A program made the translations under genes and the position numbers. A DNA stretch of 64,000 nt from an uncultured Acetatifactor sp. (lineage in GTDB: Bacteria; Bacillota; Clostridia; Lachnospirales; Lachnospiraceae), in the NCBI GenBank assembly GCA_910585615.1, contig CAJUFO010000007.1:25178-89177 (forward strand). The letters run 5' to 3'. Positions 31,225 through 40,123 of the stretch are shown here, in pieces (position 1 is the first letter of the stretch; the number at the start of each line of letters is the position of its first letter). The notes beneath the pieces were generated by a model, which ran no database searches, was not told the origin of the DNA, and worked only from the letters and a program-made list of their open reading frames with translations.

Positions 31225-33402
31225 ATGGTGGTATTGCTGATAGGCGGCGGCAGCGCATTGATGAATGCGATGATCGATAAGCTGAATAAGAACGGGCACC
31301 GGGTCTATCTACTGACAGGGCAGAGGGAGGGGCGCTCTTCTTATAGGCATGTATTTGAAAAGTACGATTTTCCATATGACAGCGGGAGCATCAAGGAGGT
31401 TCTGGAGAGTGTCAAGCCGGACGTGACGGTGTTCACCGGCGCGTTCGATACGAACTTCGACTGGGCGCAGGCGGGACAGGAGACAGTGCGGTATACCGCA
31501 GGGCTCATGAATATCCTGTCTGCATTTAATATATTGAAAAGTGGAAGGTTTTTCTATTTCTCTTCTCAGGAGGTGTATCGGGATTCCCATATTGAAAATG
31601 TGACGGAGGGGGAAGCGGCGTTTCCCAGTGGCTTCAAAGCGATGGCGCTGTCCCAGGGAGAGGAAATGTGTGCCAACTACCGAAGGGTGCAAGGCATGGA
31701 AGCCTTCATACTGCGGTTCGACCATCTGTACTGGGTGCCGGAAAAGGGGGAGGAGGAGAACAATCCCTGCTACAGGATGTGCCTGGAAGCCCTGAAGACG
31801 GGAAAGATTCCTGCCAACAGCAGAAGGGCTTTTTCCATGATTTACCTGAACGACGCTGTGGAGCTGGCCTATCAGCTTATGTGTGCGGAAGCGCCGAAGC
31901 ACGCCTGCTATCATATCTCATCCTCGGAAGAAATCGGGGAGACGGAGCTTGCGGAGAAGATTCGGGAGGAGATGGGATCCGACATCGAGGTCGTGGACAA
32001 TACCGTGGGTATGGGCAATCGTCTGGTTCTGTCCAATGAGAGATACGAGCAGGAGTTCGGGCTGCAGATATTCAATCATTATGACGCGGGCGTCAAAAAA
32101 GTGGCCTCCTATATGAAGCGGCACAGTGCGGCTTTTCTGGCAGAGGACGACGAGGGCGGCGGGCTGGCGGTGAAGGCGTGGAACAGTACCCGCAAGATTT
32201 TCAGGGCAGTATTTCCGTTTTTGGAGAATCTGGTCTGTTTCATCCCGTTCTTTATGCTGAACAACAGAGCGGTGGACAGCCGTTTTTTTGCCCGTCTGGA
32301 TTTCTATCTGCTGTACGTGCTGCTGTTCGCGGTCGTCTATGGGCAGCAGCAGGCCGTCTTCTCAGGCCTTCTCGCGGTGGCGGGCTTCTGCTTCAGGCAG
32401 ATGTATGACCGCAGCGGGTTCGAGGTGCTGCTGGATTACAATACATATGTATGGATGGCGCAGCTGTTCATCGTGGGGCTGGTGGTAGGATATCTGCACG
32501 ATCGGCTCAGGCTTGTCAGGAATGAGAGCAGGGCAAAGGTCCAATATCTGAACGGACAGCTGAAGGACATCGAGGACATCAATGACAGCAATGTCCGGAT
32601 GAAGCATAATTTCGAGAGCCAGGTGGTGAACCATAAGGACAGCCTGGGGAAGATATACGAGATTTCTTCCTCTCTGGAGCAGTACGGGCCGGAGGAAGTG
32701 CTCTTTTATGCGGCGCAGGTGCTCTCCAGACTGATGGACTGTGAGGACGTGGCGGTGTATACAGTGGCGAACGGCGATTATGCCAGACTTTTTTCGGCCA
32801 CCTCCAGGGATGCCAGAAAGCTGGGGAATTCTATCAAATATACCGACATGGAGGATATGTACGGAGAGCTGAAGGAGCATAGGGTCTATGTCAACAGGAA
32901 CATGGCGGAGAAGATGCCCATGATGGCTGGCGCCGTGTATTCGGAGGAGAACATGCAATTGATTCTGATGCTGTGGGGCATTCCCTGGGAGCGCATGACG
33001 CTGGGAGAGGCCAACCGGCTGACCATCGTGGGCGCTCTGATCCAGAATGCGGTGGTCCGCGCCAACCGTTATCTGGAAGCGCTTAAGAACAGGCGTTACG
33101 TGCAAGGGACCAACGTGCTGGACGAGGAGGCTTTCGCCCAGCTGGTGAAGGCGTTCTCCGATGCCTGCGGGAAGGGGCTGACAGAGTATGTGCTGCTGGA
33201 GATCCTTGCCGAGGGAAAAGATTATGAGAAAGTGGCCGACACATTGGGCGGCGCGATCCGCCAGACGGATTATCTGGGGATTTTAGAGGGAGGGAAGCTG
33301 TATGCCCTTCTGTCCAATACAAACAGGGAAAATGTGGGAGGAATCGTGGAAAGGTTTAAAAGCGCCGGCTATGACAGCCGGGTGGAGGAGGCGGAATTAT
33401 GA
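31225..33402 (+). CDS. pelD: SDR epimerase-like domain fused to PelD (c-di-GMP receptor of the Pel machinery)
   Basis: 725 residues. Residues 1-310 are an extended SDR fold with a GGGSALMNAMIDKL nucleotide loop. The YxxxK catalytic pair cannot be found (the region reads PSGFKAMALSQGEE), so the domain may be inactive. Next come about four membrane helices (325-430, FYLLYVLLFAVVYG; MAQLFIVGLVVGYL), a coiled stalk, a GAF domain (about 470-610) and a degenerate GGDEF domain. The latter reads RQTD-YLGIL-EGGKL near 679-691: an intact RxxD inhibitory site exactly five residues before a ruined GGDEF, the PelD way of binding c-di-GMP. ATG 31225 after AGGTGG is preferred over GTG 31213. First gene of the Pel-like operon. 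Confidence 0.82.
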   Translation: MVVLLIGGGSALMNAMIDKLNKNGHRVYLLTGQREGRSSYRHVFEKYDFPYDSGSIKEVLESVKPDVTVFTGAFDTNFDWAQAGQETVRYTAGLMNILSAFNILKSGRFFYFSSQEVYRDSHIENVTEGEAAFPSGFKAMALSQGEEMCANYRRVQGMEAFILRFDHLYWVPEKGEEENNPCYRMCLEALKTGKIPANSRRAFSMIYLNDAVELAYQLMCAEAPKHACYHISSSEEIGETELAEKIREEMGSDIEVVDNTVGMGNRLVLSNERYEQEFGLQIFNHYDAGVKKVASYMKRHSAAFLAEDDEGGGLAVKAWNSTRKIFRAVFPFLENLVCFIPFFMLNNRAVDSRFFARLDFYLLYVLLFAVVYGQQQAVFSGLLAVAGFCFRQMYDRSGFEVLLDYNTYVWMAQLFIVGLVVGYLHDRLRLVRNESRAKVQYLNGQLKDIEDINDSNVRMKHNFESQVVNHKDSLGKIYEISSSLEQYGPEEVLFYAAQVLSRLMDCEDVAVYTVANGDYARLFSATSRDARKLGNSIKYTDMEDMYGELKEHRVYVNRNMAEKMPMMAGAVYSEENMQLILMLWGIPWERMTLGEANRLTIVGALIQNAVVRANRYLEALKNRRYVQGTNVLDEEAFAQLVKAFSDACGKGLTEYVLLEILAEGKDYEKVADTLGGAIRQTDYLGILEGGKLYALLSNTNRENVGGIVERFKSAGYDSRVEEAEL

Positions 33403-34352
33403 TTCTGGCAAGGGATGAGCGCATCTTCCTGATCATTCTCGCTGTGAACCTGGTCGTCGCTCTCGTCTATCTTCTGGGAGGGATTTTATTTGTGGTGCCT
33501 GTCCAGGCGGAGGATGAGGAGGAGAAGGAGGTTCTGCACGATAACAGGAGGACATATCTTCTGCGTTTTTTCGTGATGCTGTTGTGCCCGGTCATCGGCC
33601 CCCTGTTCTTTTTCATCAGTCATGTGTTTTATCTTCTCGTCTTCTGGAAGAACGTCGATCTGGGAGATGTCATATTCAGCAAGGAGCGGGTAAAGGTACG
33701 CACAAAGGCGGACGAAGAGCGGGAGCGTGACATCATACCGCTGGAGGAAGCCGTTCTGGTCAATGAGAAAAAGAATCTCAGGCTGGTGATGATGAATGTG
33801 CTCAGGGAGGACATCCGAAATTCGCTGGCTTCTATCACGCTGGCGCTGGACAGCGAGGATTCGGAGGCGTCCCACTATGCGGCGGCGGTTCTGTCCGACG
33901 AGCTGAATAAGTTCCGCCTCAATGTACAGAAGCTGTGGAAACAGATCCAGGAGGAGCCGGATCGGACAGAGTATGAGGAGATGCTGCTTGATTATATGGA
34001 CAATATACTGAAGCAGCATATTTTTTCGTCCTATGAACAGCGCAAGTTCGTGGATGTCATGGAGCAGGCAGCGGAGCTGCTCTACGGGAGGGAGCCGTCC
34101 AAGTTTACCATAGATAGATATGAGGAGGTCTGCCTGCGGACTCTGGAAGTAAAGGATTATGAACATTCTGAGAAATGGTGCCTGCGGATGGCGGAACAGT
34201 TTCAGGAGGAGCTGCCTTCTTATACCTGCAGGCTGAAGCTCTATTTCGCCAGACAGGACAGAGAGGTGTTTTTCGAGACTTTGGATGCCCTGAAGAAGTC
34301 TAATGTGATAATTGACAGCGAGACGCTGGAGCTGATTCGGGTGTTTGGCTGA
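33399..34352 (+). CDS. pelE: PelE-like membrane/helical-repeat protein
   Basis: 317 residues. Two membrane helices near the N-terminus (IFLIILAVNLVVALVYLLGG and FFVMLLCPVIGPLFFFISHVFYLLVFW) are followed by a soluble, all-helical TPR-like region. The start ATG overlaps the PelD stop (ATGA), showing translational coupling. Position next to pelD and the architecture match PelE, which scaffolds the Pel synthase at the membrane. Sequence similarity to PelE is weak by eye, so the name rests mainly on context. Confidence 0.65.
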   Translation: MILARDERIFLIILAVNLVVALVYLLGGILFVVPVQAEDEEEKEVLHDNRRTYLLRFFVMLLCPVIGPLFFFISHVFYLLVFWKNVDLGDVIFSKERVKVRTKADEERERDIIPLEEAVLVNEKKNLRLVMMNVLREDIRNSLASITLALDSEDSEASHYAAAVLSDELNKFRLNVQKLWKQIQEEPDRTEYEEMLLDYMDNILKQHIFSSYEQRKFVDVMEQAAELLYGREPSKFTIDRYEEVCLRTLEVKDYEHSEKWCLRMAEQFQEELPSYTCRLKLYFARQDREVFFETLDALKKSNVIIDSETLELIRVFG

Positions 34353-34369
34353 GGAGGTGTCATTTCGGA

Positions 34370-36694
34370 ATGGATTTGCTTTATTGGGCATGTGAATACG
34401 GGAAAGTATTTTTGGCCTATCTGTTTCTTATGTTTATTTGGCCGTCCGTGGTTTTTAGCAAACATTTAGAGGGGAAGGATAAGATATATCGGTTTGGTTT
34501 TTGCGTCACAGTGCAGATTGTGATTGCGAATTCGGCTGTATTGATGTTGGGGTTGTTCCATATTCTGAACCGTTGGATTGTGATATTGATGTTCTATGGT
34601 ACATTTGGGGCAAGCTTATTCAGGAAGATTAAGCCGCAGCAGTGGCGCAATGGATTTGATGAGCTTTATAGGCTTGTGACAAAAACATATGGGCTGAGAC
34701 TGTTTCTATATCGCAAGCTTAAAAAATTCGTCCGCCGGACGGAAGATACCTTTCTCAGATTTAGAGATAGAAACCGGGCCCGTCTTCCGGAATACGCAAT
34801 GCTTGGCGTTATTGTCTTATATGGAATGATTTATTTCTCCTATGGAGTATTTCAGGATTTCAATTATGGTTCCGGCGACATGTATGTCCATCACCAGTGG
34901 ATCGACGGACTGCTGGAAGGAAGAATCTTTAGTGACGGGGTATATCCGGAGGCGATGCATTGCTTTCTATATTGTATCCATGTCCTGTTTGGAATCAGGC
35001 TGTACAATTGCATATTGCTTCTGGCAGGAATCCATGTGTTGGTTTTTTTGATTGCCGTATACGCCTTTTTGCGGGAAGTCTTTGCGTGGAAATATGTGCC
35101 GTTTTTTGTCTTAATGCTATTCCTTACATTGGATGTGATGTGCGTCCAGGAAGTGTACGGCATGTCAAGGCTGCAATGGACGATACCGCAGGAATTTGGT
35201 ATGTATACACAGTTTTTATGTGCGGTATTCCTGATACGTTATCTGAGAAGTGCCCGCACGGTCATAGAGAAAGGCAGGCTGGGTAAATTTATTTGGAATG
35301 AGAATCTGCTTTTATTTACGCTTTCATTGACAGCCTCCATTTCCATCCACTTTTATATTACGATTATGGCCTTTTTGTTGTGCTTTTCTTTCTCCGTATT
35401 TTTTATGAGGAAAATATTCGCAAAGCAGCGCTTCTTCCCCTTGGCGACTGCTTGCATCTGTGGTTTTTTGATTTCAGTGATACCGATGGCGGGGGCGCTT
35501 GCATCGGGAATCCCCTTTCAGGGCTCCATTCACTGGGCGGTCAGCGTCATGGATAACGAGGATTCTGAAAATGAAAACGATGGGGGAGTAATGCGGGAAG
35601 CACCGCCGGAGGAAGAGGGACAGGCAGCTCTGAAAGATGGAGATGCTTCTATCCGTGAGAAGCTGGAAGGGGTAGTTTCTGCTTTATATTGGCAAGGATA
35701 TGCGTATCTATATGGGGAGGAGAGGGCCGACTGGATTGTTGGATTCACCGGGCTTGCCGTTGTTTTGTGGCTTATCTGCAGAGGGATAGGGCTGCTGCGG
35801 GGGAAAAAATATTTTGAAACGTATCCCCCCGTTGTCACAGCATCGGTTTTGTTCATGATCGTATATGTTTCTCCTGAACTGGGCGTCCCTCAACTGATAG
35901 CCGGTTCGAGGATATGTACTACAGAGCGAATATTATTACTTGCTGTCATGGCAATGCCGGTAGATATGATTTTTACATTGCTGAGGCCGCTGTGCGCAGA
36001 TTTGGCCCTGCAGATGCTGTCTTTTGGGGTGGGAGCCGGAATATGCCTTTTTACGGTCATAACGGGGAACTATCATGGGTACTTGTATTGTGAGCTGTCA
36101 CGGTATAATGCGGCAGTGAAGGTCACAGATTCCATTATCAATCGTTTCCCTCAGGACAGCTATACGATTGTTTCAAGCACGAATGAATTATATCAGGTGA
36201 GCCAGCATGGATACCATGAAGAATTATTGACATTTCTGCAGGAAATAGAGGAAGGAGAGTATAAGCTGCCTACAGAGTATGTTTTTATCTATGTCGAGAA
36301 GAAGCCGCTTCAATACGGACAGAGTCATTTTTTCAACGGGCCAGCATGGCTGGGGGATGAGAGATATGTAGCTCTTTATAGAGGGAATGCGTACAGTCAG
36401 TGCCCTGAAGTAAGCGCTTCATATATATCGGCGGAGGATGCGCGGAGAGAGATACAGTTTTATGAACGGCCTTCTTTGTCCTATGGGAATTTGGAGAGCC
36501 ACACTATTCTGGAATCCAAGGCGTACCTCTGGTGCCAGAATTTTAAGAATTTGTTTCCTTTGGAAATGTGTACCTATTACGAGGATGAAGATTTCGTCTG
36601 TTACTATTTCAAACAGAACCCATATGCATCGTACGATCTGGCGATAGATGGCTGGAATCGGACGGAGGGAGTGGAATGGCCAAGAATTCCGTGA
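34370..36694 (+). CDS. Large polytopic membrane protein of the Pel-like operon, no canonical counterpart
   Basis: 774 residues with about 13 membrane helices in two blocks (about 1-390 and 455-590), broken by an acidic loop near 395-440, and a 180-residue soluble C-terminal part rich in Tyr. Layout resembles GT-C-type glycosyltransferases or polymer-processing membrane enzymes; NYGSGDMYVHHQWIDGLLEG in the first large loop is reminiscent of their catalytic loop but I cannot prove it. The gene is clearly more AT-rich than its neighbours (T- and A-ending codons), suggesting separate origin. Good AGGAGG start. Canonical Pel operons lack such a gene. Confidence 0.6.
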   Translation: MDLLYWACEYGKVFLAYLFLMFIWPSVVFSKHLEGKDKIYRFGFCVTVQIVIANSAVLMLGLFHILNRWIVILMFYGTFGASLFRKIKPQQWRNGFDELYRLVTKTYGLRLFLYRKLKKFVRRTEDTFLRFRDRNRARLPEYAMLGVIVLYGMIYFSYGVFQDFNYGSGDMYVHHQWIDGLLEGRIFSDGVYPEAMHCFLYCIHVLFGIRLYNCILLLAGIHVLVFLIAVYAFLREVFAWKYVPFFVLMLFLTLDVMCVQEVYGMSRLQWTIPQEFGMYTQFLCAVFLIRYLRSARTVIEKGRLGKFIWNENLLLFTLSLTASISIHFYITIMAFLLCFSFSVFFMRKIFAKQRFFPLATACICGFLISVIPMAGALASGIPFQGSIHWAVSVMDNEDSENENDGGVMREAPPEEEGQAALKDGDASIREKLEGVVSALYWQGYAYLYGEERADWIVGFTGLAVVLWLICRGIGLLRGKKYFETYPPVVTASVLFMIVYVSPELGVPQLIAGSRICTTERILLLAVMAMPVDMIFTLLRPLCADLALQMLSFGVGAGICLFTVITGNYHGYLYCELSRYNAAVKVTDSIINRFPQDSYTIVSSTNELYQVSQHGYHEELLTFLQEIEEGEYKLPTEYVFIYVEKKPLQYGQSHFFNGPAWLGDERYVALYRGNAYSQCPEVSASYISAEDARREIQFYERPSLSYGNLESHTILESKAYLWCQNFKNLFPLEMCTYYEDEDFVCYYFKQNPYASYDLAIDGWNRTEGVEWPRIP

Positions 36695-36736
36695 GGAACA
36701 GACAGCAAGCAGGGGCTGCCAGCCAAGGAGGATGAC

Positions 36737-38632
36737 ATGATATCACGCCGGAATTTTTTCTCTATTGTCACTTTGATGCTCGTTCTATTGTTTTTGGTCA
36801 TGGCTACCAATGATCTAAAGGACAGGTGGAATGACTATGCTGTAAATACTTATACAGAGACAGCGGAGAAATATCCTTCTAAAGTCCGTTTCCCATGGAG
36901 CTCCGGAACGGAAAAAGCAGAGGAAGATGCTGTGGCGGAGGAAGGAAATAGTTCCTTTTCACGCGGCACTGTAGTCCTGATTGGGGACAGCGAGAGTATT
37001 TACGGAAAAACAGTGGGAGAGTGGGCCGCCTATTCCAGACGTAAAATGATCGAGCATCCTTCTCTGAAGTCTTATGTGGAAGCTGAGGATCCGGAAGGCG
37101 GGCCTGGGATGCTGGTGATCGACTCTGGCTGTATAGACTGGAATCGGGAAGAGGAGGTTCAGTTCCTGAGGCAGTGCGTGGAGCAGGGAACCAATCTGGT
37201 CTTCTGTACGCTTCCCGATGTGTCTGTCATAAAGGACAGCCGACAGGTGAGGGATTTGCTGGGGATTCGGGAGGTGCGCCAGGAGGAGGCGGCTGCCGCA
37301 GGCCTCCATCTCTACAGCGGGTTCCTGCTGGGAGGGGAAAGGGTCTATCTGCCGGAGGAGAGGACAGCGGAAGGAGAGGAAGAAGAGGCTGTCTTCCCGG
37401 GAGAAGTCAATGGGGCGGGGAAACCGGTTTTTCCCTGGTATCTCCTCACCTCAGGAACAAAGGTATACATGAAGGGCATACCGGAGGAGGAATCCGTGGA
37501 CACGGAGGAGTATCCTGTCCTGATCTGGAGGAAGAGCTTCGGCACGGCATATGTGTTCGCGGTGAACGGGGGTTATATGAAGGGGGTTGAAGGAATAGGC
37601 ATTTTGTCCGCAATGTCGGCGGAGATGCATCCCTACGAGATATATCCGGTGATAAATGCGCAGAACATGATTCTTGTGGGCTATCCCAGCCTGGCCGACG
37701 AGAACAGGGCGGAGATGGACCGCTTATACGGCAAGTCCTTAAAGGACCTATATCAGGAGAGCATATGGACGAATGTAAGGATGGTTATGGACCGATACCA
37801 GTACAAGGCTACCTGTATGGTGACGCCCCAGTATGATTATTCAGACCAGGCGCTGCCGGAGGGAGAACAGATTGAATATTATCTGAAAATATTCAATGAA
37901 GCCTCAGCGGAGGTGGGGCTGTCCGGGAGGAGCGTGTCTGACACGCCCATTGAGAGGAAGCTGGAGGAGGACGGGGAATTTATCAGAGAGGCAGTGGAAA
38001 CCTATCAGTTTTCTTCCTTTTATGCGGGTAAGCTGTCGGAAGACGAGATAGAGAAAGCGCTGAAGACGGATCTGCTGTCTTCTGTCATGACGGTGGTCAA
38101 AGAATATGAGGATGGAGACAGCGGAATAGTTGAGGCTCTGTCAGAATCCGTCATCGCACAGACCGCCTTTGACATCGGCTTTGACTATACTTACAGGGGG
38201 GACTTCCTGGCAAGGTGTCTGGAGACGGCGCTGGGCTACCTGAGCATTTCCTACGATATGGAACGGGTGGCATATCCGAAGGGCGAGGAAGACACATGGG
38301 AGAAGCTTTCTGTGGATTTCGGGACTACGGTTGATACCTTCGGACGTCTATTTCAGGAGTTCGACAGGACCACGGTGTCGGAAAGTGATTTCCGTATCTG
38401 GAGATTCCTTACGCTGCGCTATCGTGACAGCCGGAAAGGGGATACCATTGAGGTACAGGTGACAGGGGAGGAGGCAGAGAAATATTTTATCCTGCGGACC
38501 CACAATGAGACGGTCAGCCAGATGGAGGGCGGCAGCTGGAAGCGGCTGGAAGAGGGCGCATATCTGATCAGGGCTGACGAGAAGGAAATCCTGATAACGC
38601 TGGAACCGGCTGGCGGGCTGTATCTGCAGTAA
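36737..38632 (+). CDS. DUF2194-like secreted/anchored protein of the Pel-like operon
   Basis: 631 residues. One N-terminal membrane helix (FFSIVTLMLVLLFLVMAT), then an extracellular part. Residues 75-285 look like a Rossmann-type domain (VVLIGDSESIYGKTVGEWAAYS; LVIDSGCIDW). Residues 310-560 contain YKATCMVTPQYDYSD, resembling the start of a polysaccharide-deacetylase barrel, but no DD or HxxxH metal motif is present. A small beta domain closes the protein. DUF2194 proteins accompany PelF in other Clostridia as far as I recall. It may take the place of PelA, perhaps as a non-catalytic version. Start has AAGGAGG. Confidence 0.6.
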   Translation: MISRRNFFSIVTLMLVLLFLVMATNDLKDRWNDYAVNTYTETAEKYPSKVRFPWSSGTEKAEEDAVAEEGNSSFSRGTVVLIGDSESIYGKTVGEWAAYSRRKMIEHPSLKSYVEAEDPEGGPGMLVIDSGCIDWNREEEVQFLRQCVEQGTNLVFCTLPDVSVIKDSRQVRDLLGIREVRQEEAAAAGLHLYSGFLLGGERVYLPEERTAEGEEEEAVFPGEVNGAGKPVFPWYLLTSGTKVYMKGIPEEESVDTEEYPVLIWRKSFGTAYVFAVNGGYMKGVEGIGILSAMSAEMHPYEIYPVINAQNMILVGYPSLADENRAEMDRLYGKSLKDLYQESIWTNVRMVMDRYQYKATCMVTPQYDYSDQALPEGEQIEYYLKIFNEASAEVGLSGRSVSDTPIERKLEEDGEFIREAVETYQFSSFYAGKLSEDEIEKALKTDLLSSVMTVVKEYEDGDSGIVEALSESVIAQTAFDIGFDYTYRGDFLARCLETALGYLSISYDMERVAYPKGEEDTWEKLSVDFGTTVDTFGRLFQEFDRTTVSESDFRIWRFLTLRYRDSRKGDTIEVQVTGEEAEKYFILRTHNETVSQMEGGSWKRLEEGAYLIRADEKEILITLEPAGGLYLQ

Positions 38633-38651
38633 ATTGTGAAAGGGTACATAG

Positions 38652-40118
38652 ATGAAGATTTGTATGATTGTGGAGGGGTGCTATCCATATGTAGTAGGCG
38701 GCGTATCCTCGTGGGTGCACAAATTTATCCAGTCCTTCCCGAAGTCGGAGTTTGTCCTCCTGACCATCGTAAGCGACCGTTCCATAAGCGGAAAATTCTT
38801 GTATCAGCTGCCGGAGAACGTGACGGAGGTCCATGAACTGTATCTGCAGGACGTGGACTGGAACCGGAAGGGATGGCACAGGGCCAGACTGAGCCGGGAG
38901 GAGTATAGGGCGCTGAGAAGTCTGGTGATGAATCAGAAGGTGAAATGGGAGGTGCTGTTCAATCTGTTCCAGAACAGCGGGATTTCGCTGGATTGGCTGC
39001 TGATGGGGCAGGATTTTATGAATATCGTGAGGGAATATTACGATTTACTGTATAGCCAGCAGGTCTTTTCCGACTTTCTGTGGACCATGCGGTCCCTGTA
39101 TCTGCCCTTGCTGTTCACATTAAAGATGAAGATTCCAAAGGCAGACCTGTATCACTGCGTGGCCACCGGCTATGCAGGAGTGCTTGGAAGCATGGGAAAG
39201 ACCCTCTATGGCGGCCGGCTGCTGATCTCGGAGCATGGCATCTATACCAGAGAGAGGGAGGAAGAGCTGCTTCGGGCCGACTGGGTGAGAGGAAGCTTTA
39301 AAAGCATATGGATTGAGCAGTTCCGGAAGATGTCGAACCTTGCATATGAGAAGGCGGATTTGGTCACCAGTCTTTATGGGCATGCCAGAGAGCTACAGGT
39401 GGAGCTGGGATGTCCCATGGAAAAGACCATAGTGACACCCAATGGGATTGACGTGGATTCTCTGGGGAATCTTCCGGATAGGACTGAAGAGGACGAGGGG
39501 AGAATCAATATCGGCGCTATCCTGCGGGTGACTCCTATCAAGGATATCAAGACCATGATTCAGGCTTTCAGCTTCGCAAGGGAGAGGGATTCCCGGCTGA
39601 GGCTGTGGATTATGGGCTCGTGGGAGGAGGACGAGACGTATGCGGAGGAATGCCTCGAACAGACACAGGCGCTGGGGCTTGCCGAAGATGTGGTCTTTAC
39701 CGGCAGGATCAATGTGCGGGATTATCTGGGGAGGATGGACATGACCATTCTGACCAGCATCAGCGAGGGTCAGCCACTGACGATTCTTGAGAGCTTTGCG
39801 GCCCATAAGCCGGTAATCGCCACGGATGTGGGAAATTGCCATGGCCTGATCTGCGGGGAGAAGGATGATTTTGGAGCGGCTGGCATCGTCACCCACATCA
39901 TGAACGTGGACGAGATAGCACAGGCTATGGTGGACATGGCCCGCGACAGCGAAATGCGCCGTCGGATGGGAGAGAACGGCTATCGGAGAGTGGCCTCCGG
40001 CTATCGGATAGACCAGATGCGGAAAGCTTACTGGGAGATTTATAAGGATTTTGCGGAAAGCATGCGCGTTGCATGGGAGGAAGAGCCGTCCGTAAAAAAG
40101 AATGCTGAGAAAGGATAA
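38652..40118 (+). CDS. pelF: Pel polysaccharide glycosyltransferase PelF (GT4)
   Basis: 488 residues. The N-terminus MKICMIVEGCYPYVVGGVSSW is the hallmark of PelF: the GGV(S) loop binds the UDP-sugar. The C-terminal Rossmann domain has TPNGIDVDSL, GAILRVTPIKDIKTMI and the GT4 E-x7-E motif in SEGQPLTILESFAAHKPVIA (near 372-380). PelF polymerises UDP-activated N-acetylhexosamine in the cytoplasm and works with PelG, PelD and PelE. The start has only a weak AAAGGG site. Confidence 0.92.
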   Translation: MKICMIVEGCYPYVVGGVSSWVHKFIQSFPKSEFVLLTIVSDRSISGKFLYQLPENVTEVHELYLQDVDWNRKGWHRARLSREEYRALRSLVMNQKVKWEVLFNLFQNSGISLDWLLMGQDFMNIVREYYDLLYSQQVFSDFLWTMRSLYLPLLFTLKMKIPKADLYHCVATGYAGVLGSMGKTLYGGRLLISEHGIYTREREEELLRADWVRGSFKSIWIEQFRKMSNLAYEKADLVTSLYGHARELQVELGCPMEKTIVTPNGIDVDSLGNLPDRTEEDEGRINIGAILRVTPIKDIKTMIQAFSFARERDSRLRLWIMGSWEEDETYAEECLEQTQALGLAEDVVFTGRINVRDYLGRMDMTILTSISEGQPLTILESFAAHKPVIATDVGNCHGLICGEKDDFGAAGIVTHIMNVDEIAQAMVDMARDSEMRRRMGENGYRRVASGYRIDQMRKAYWEIYKDFAESMRVAWEEEPSVKKNAEKG

Positions 40119-40123
40119 GTCAG

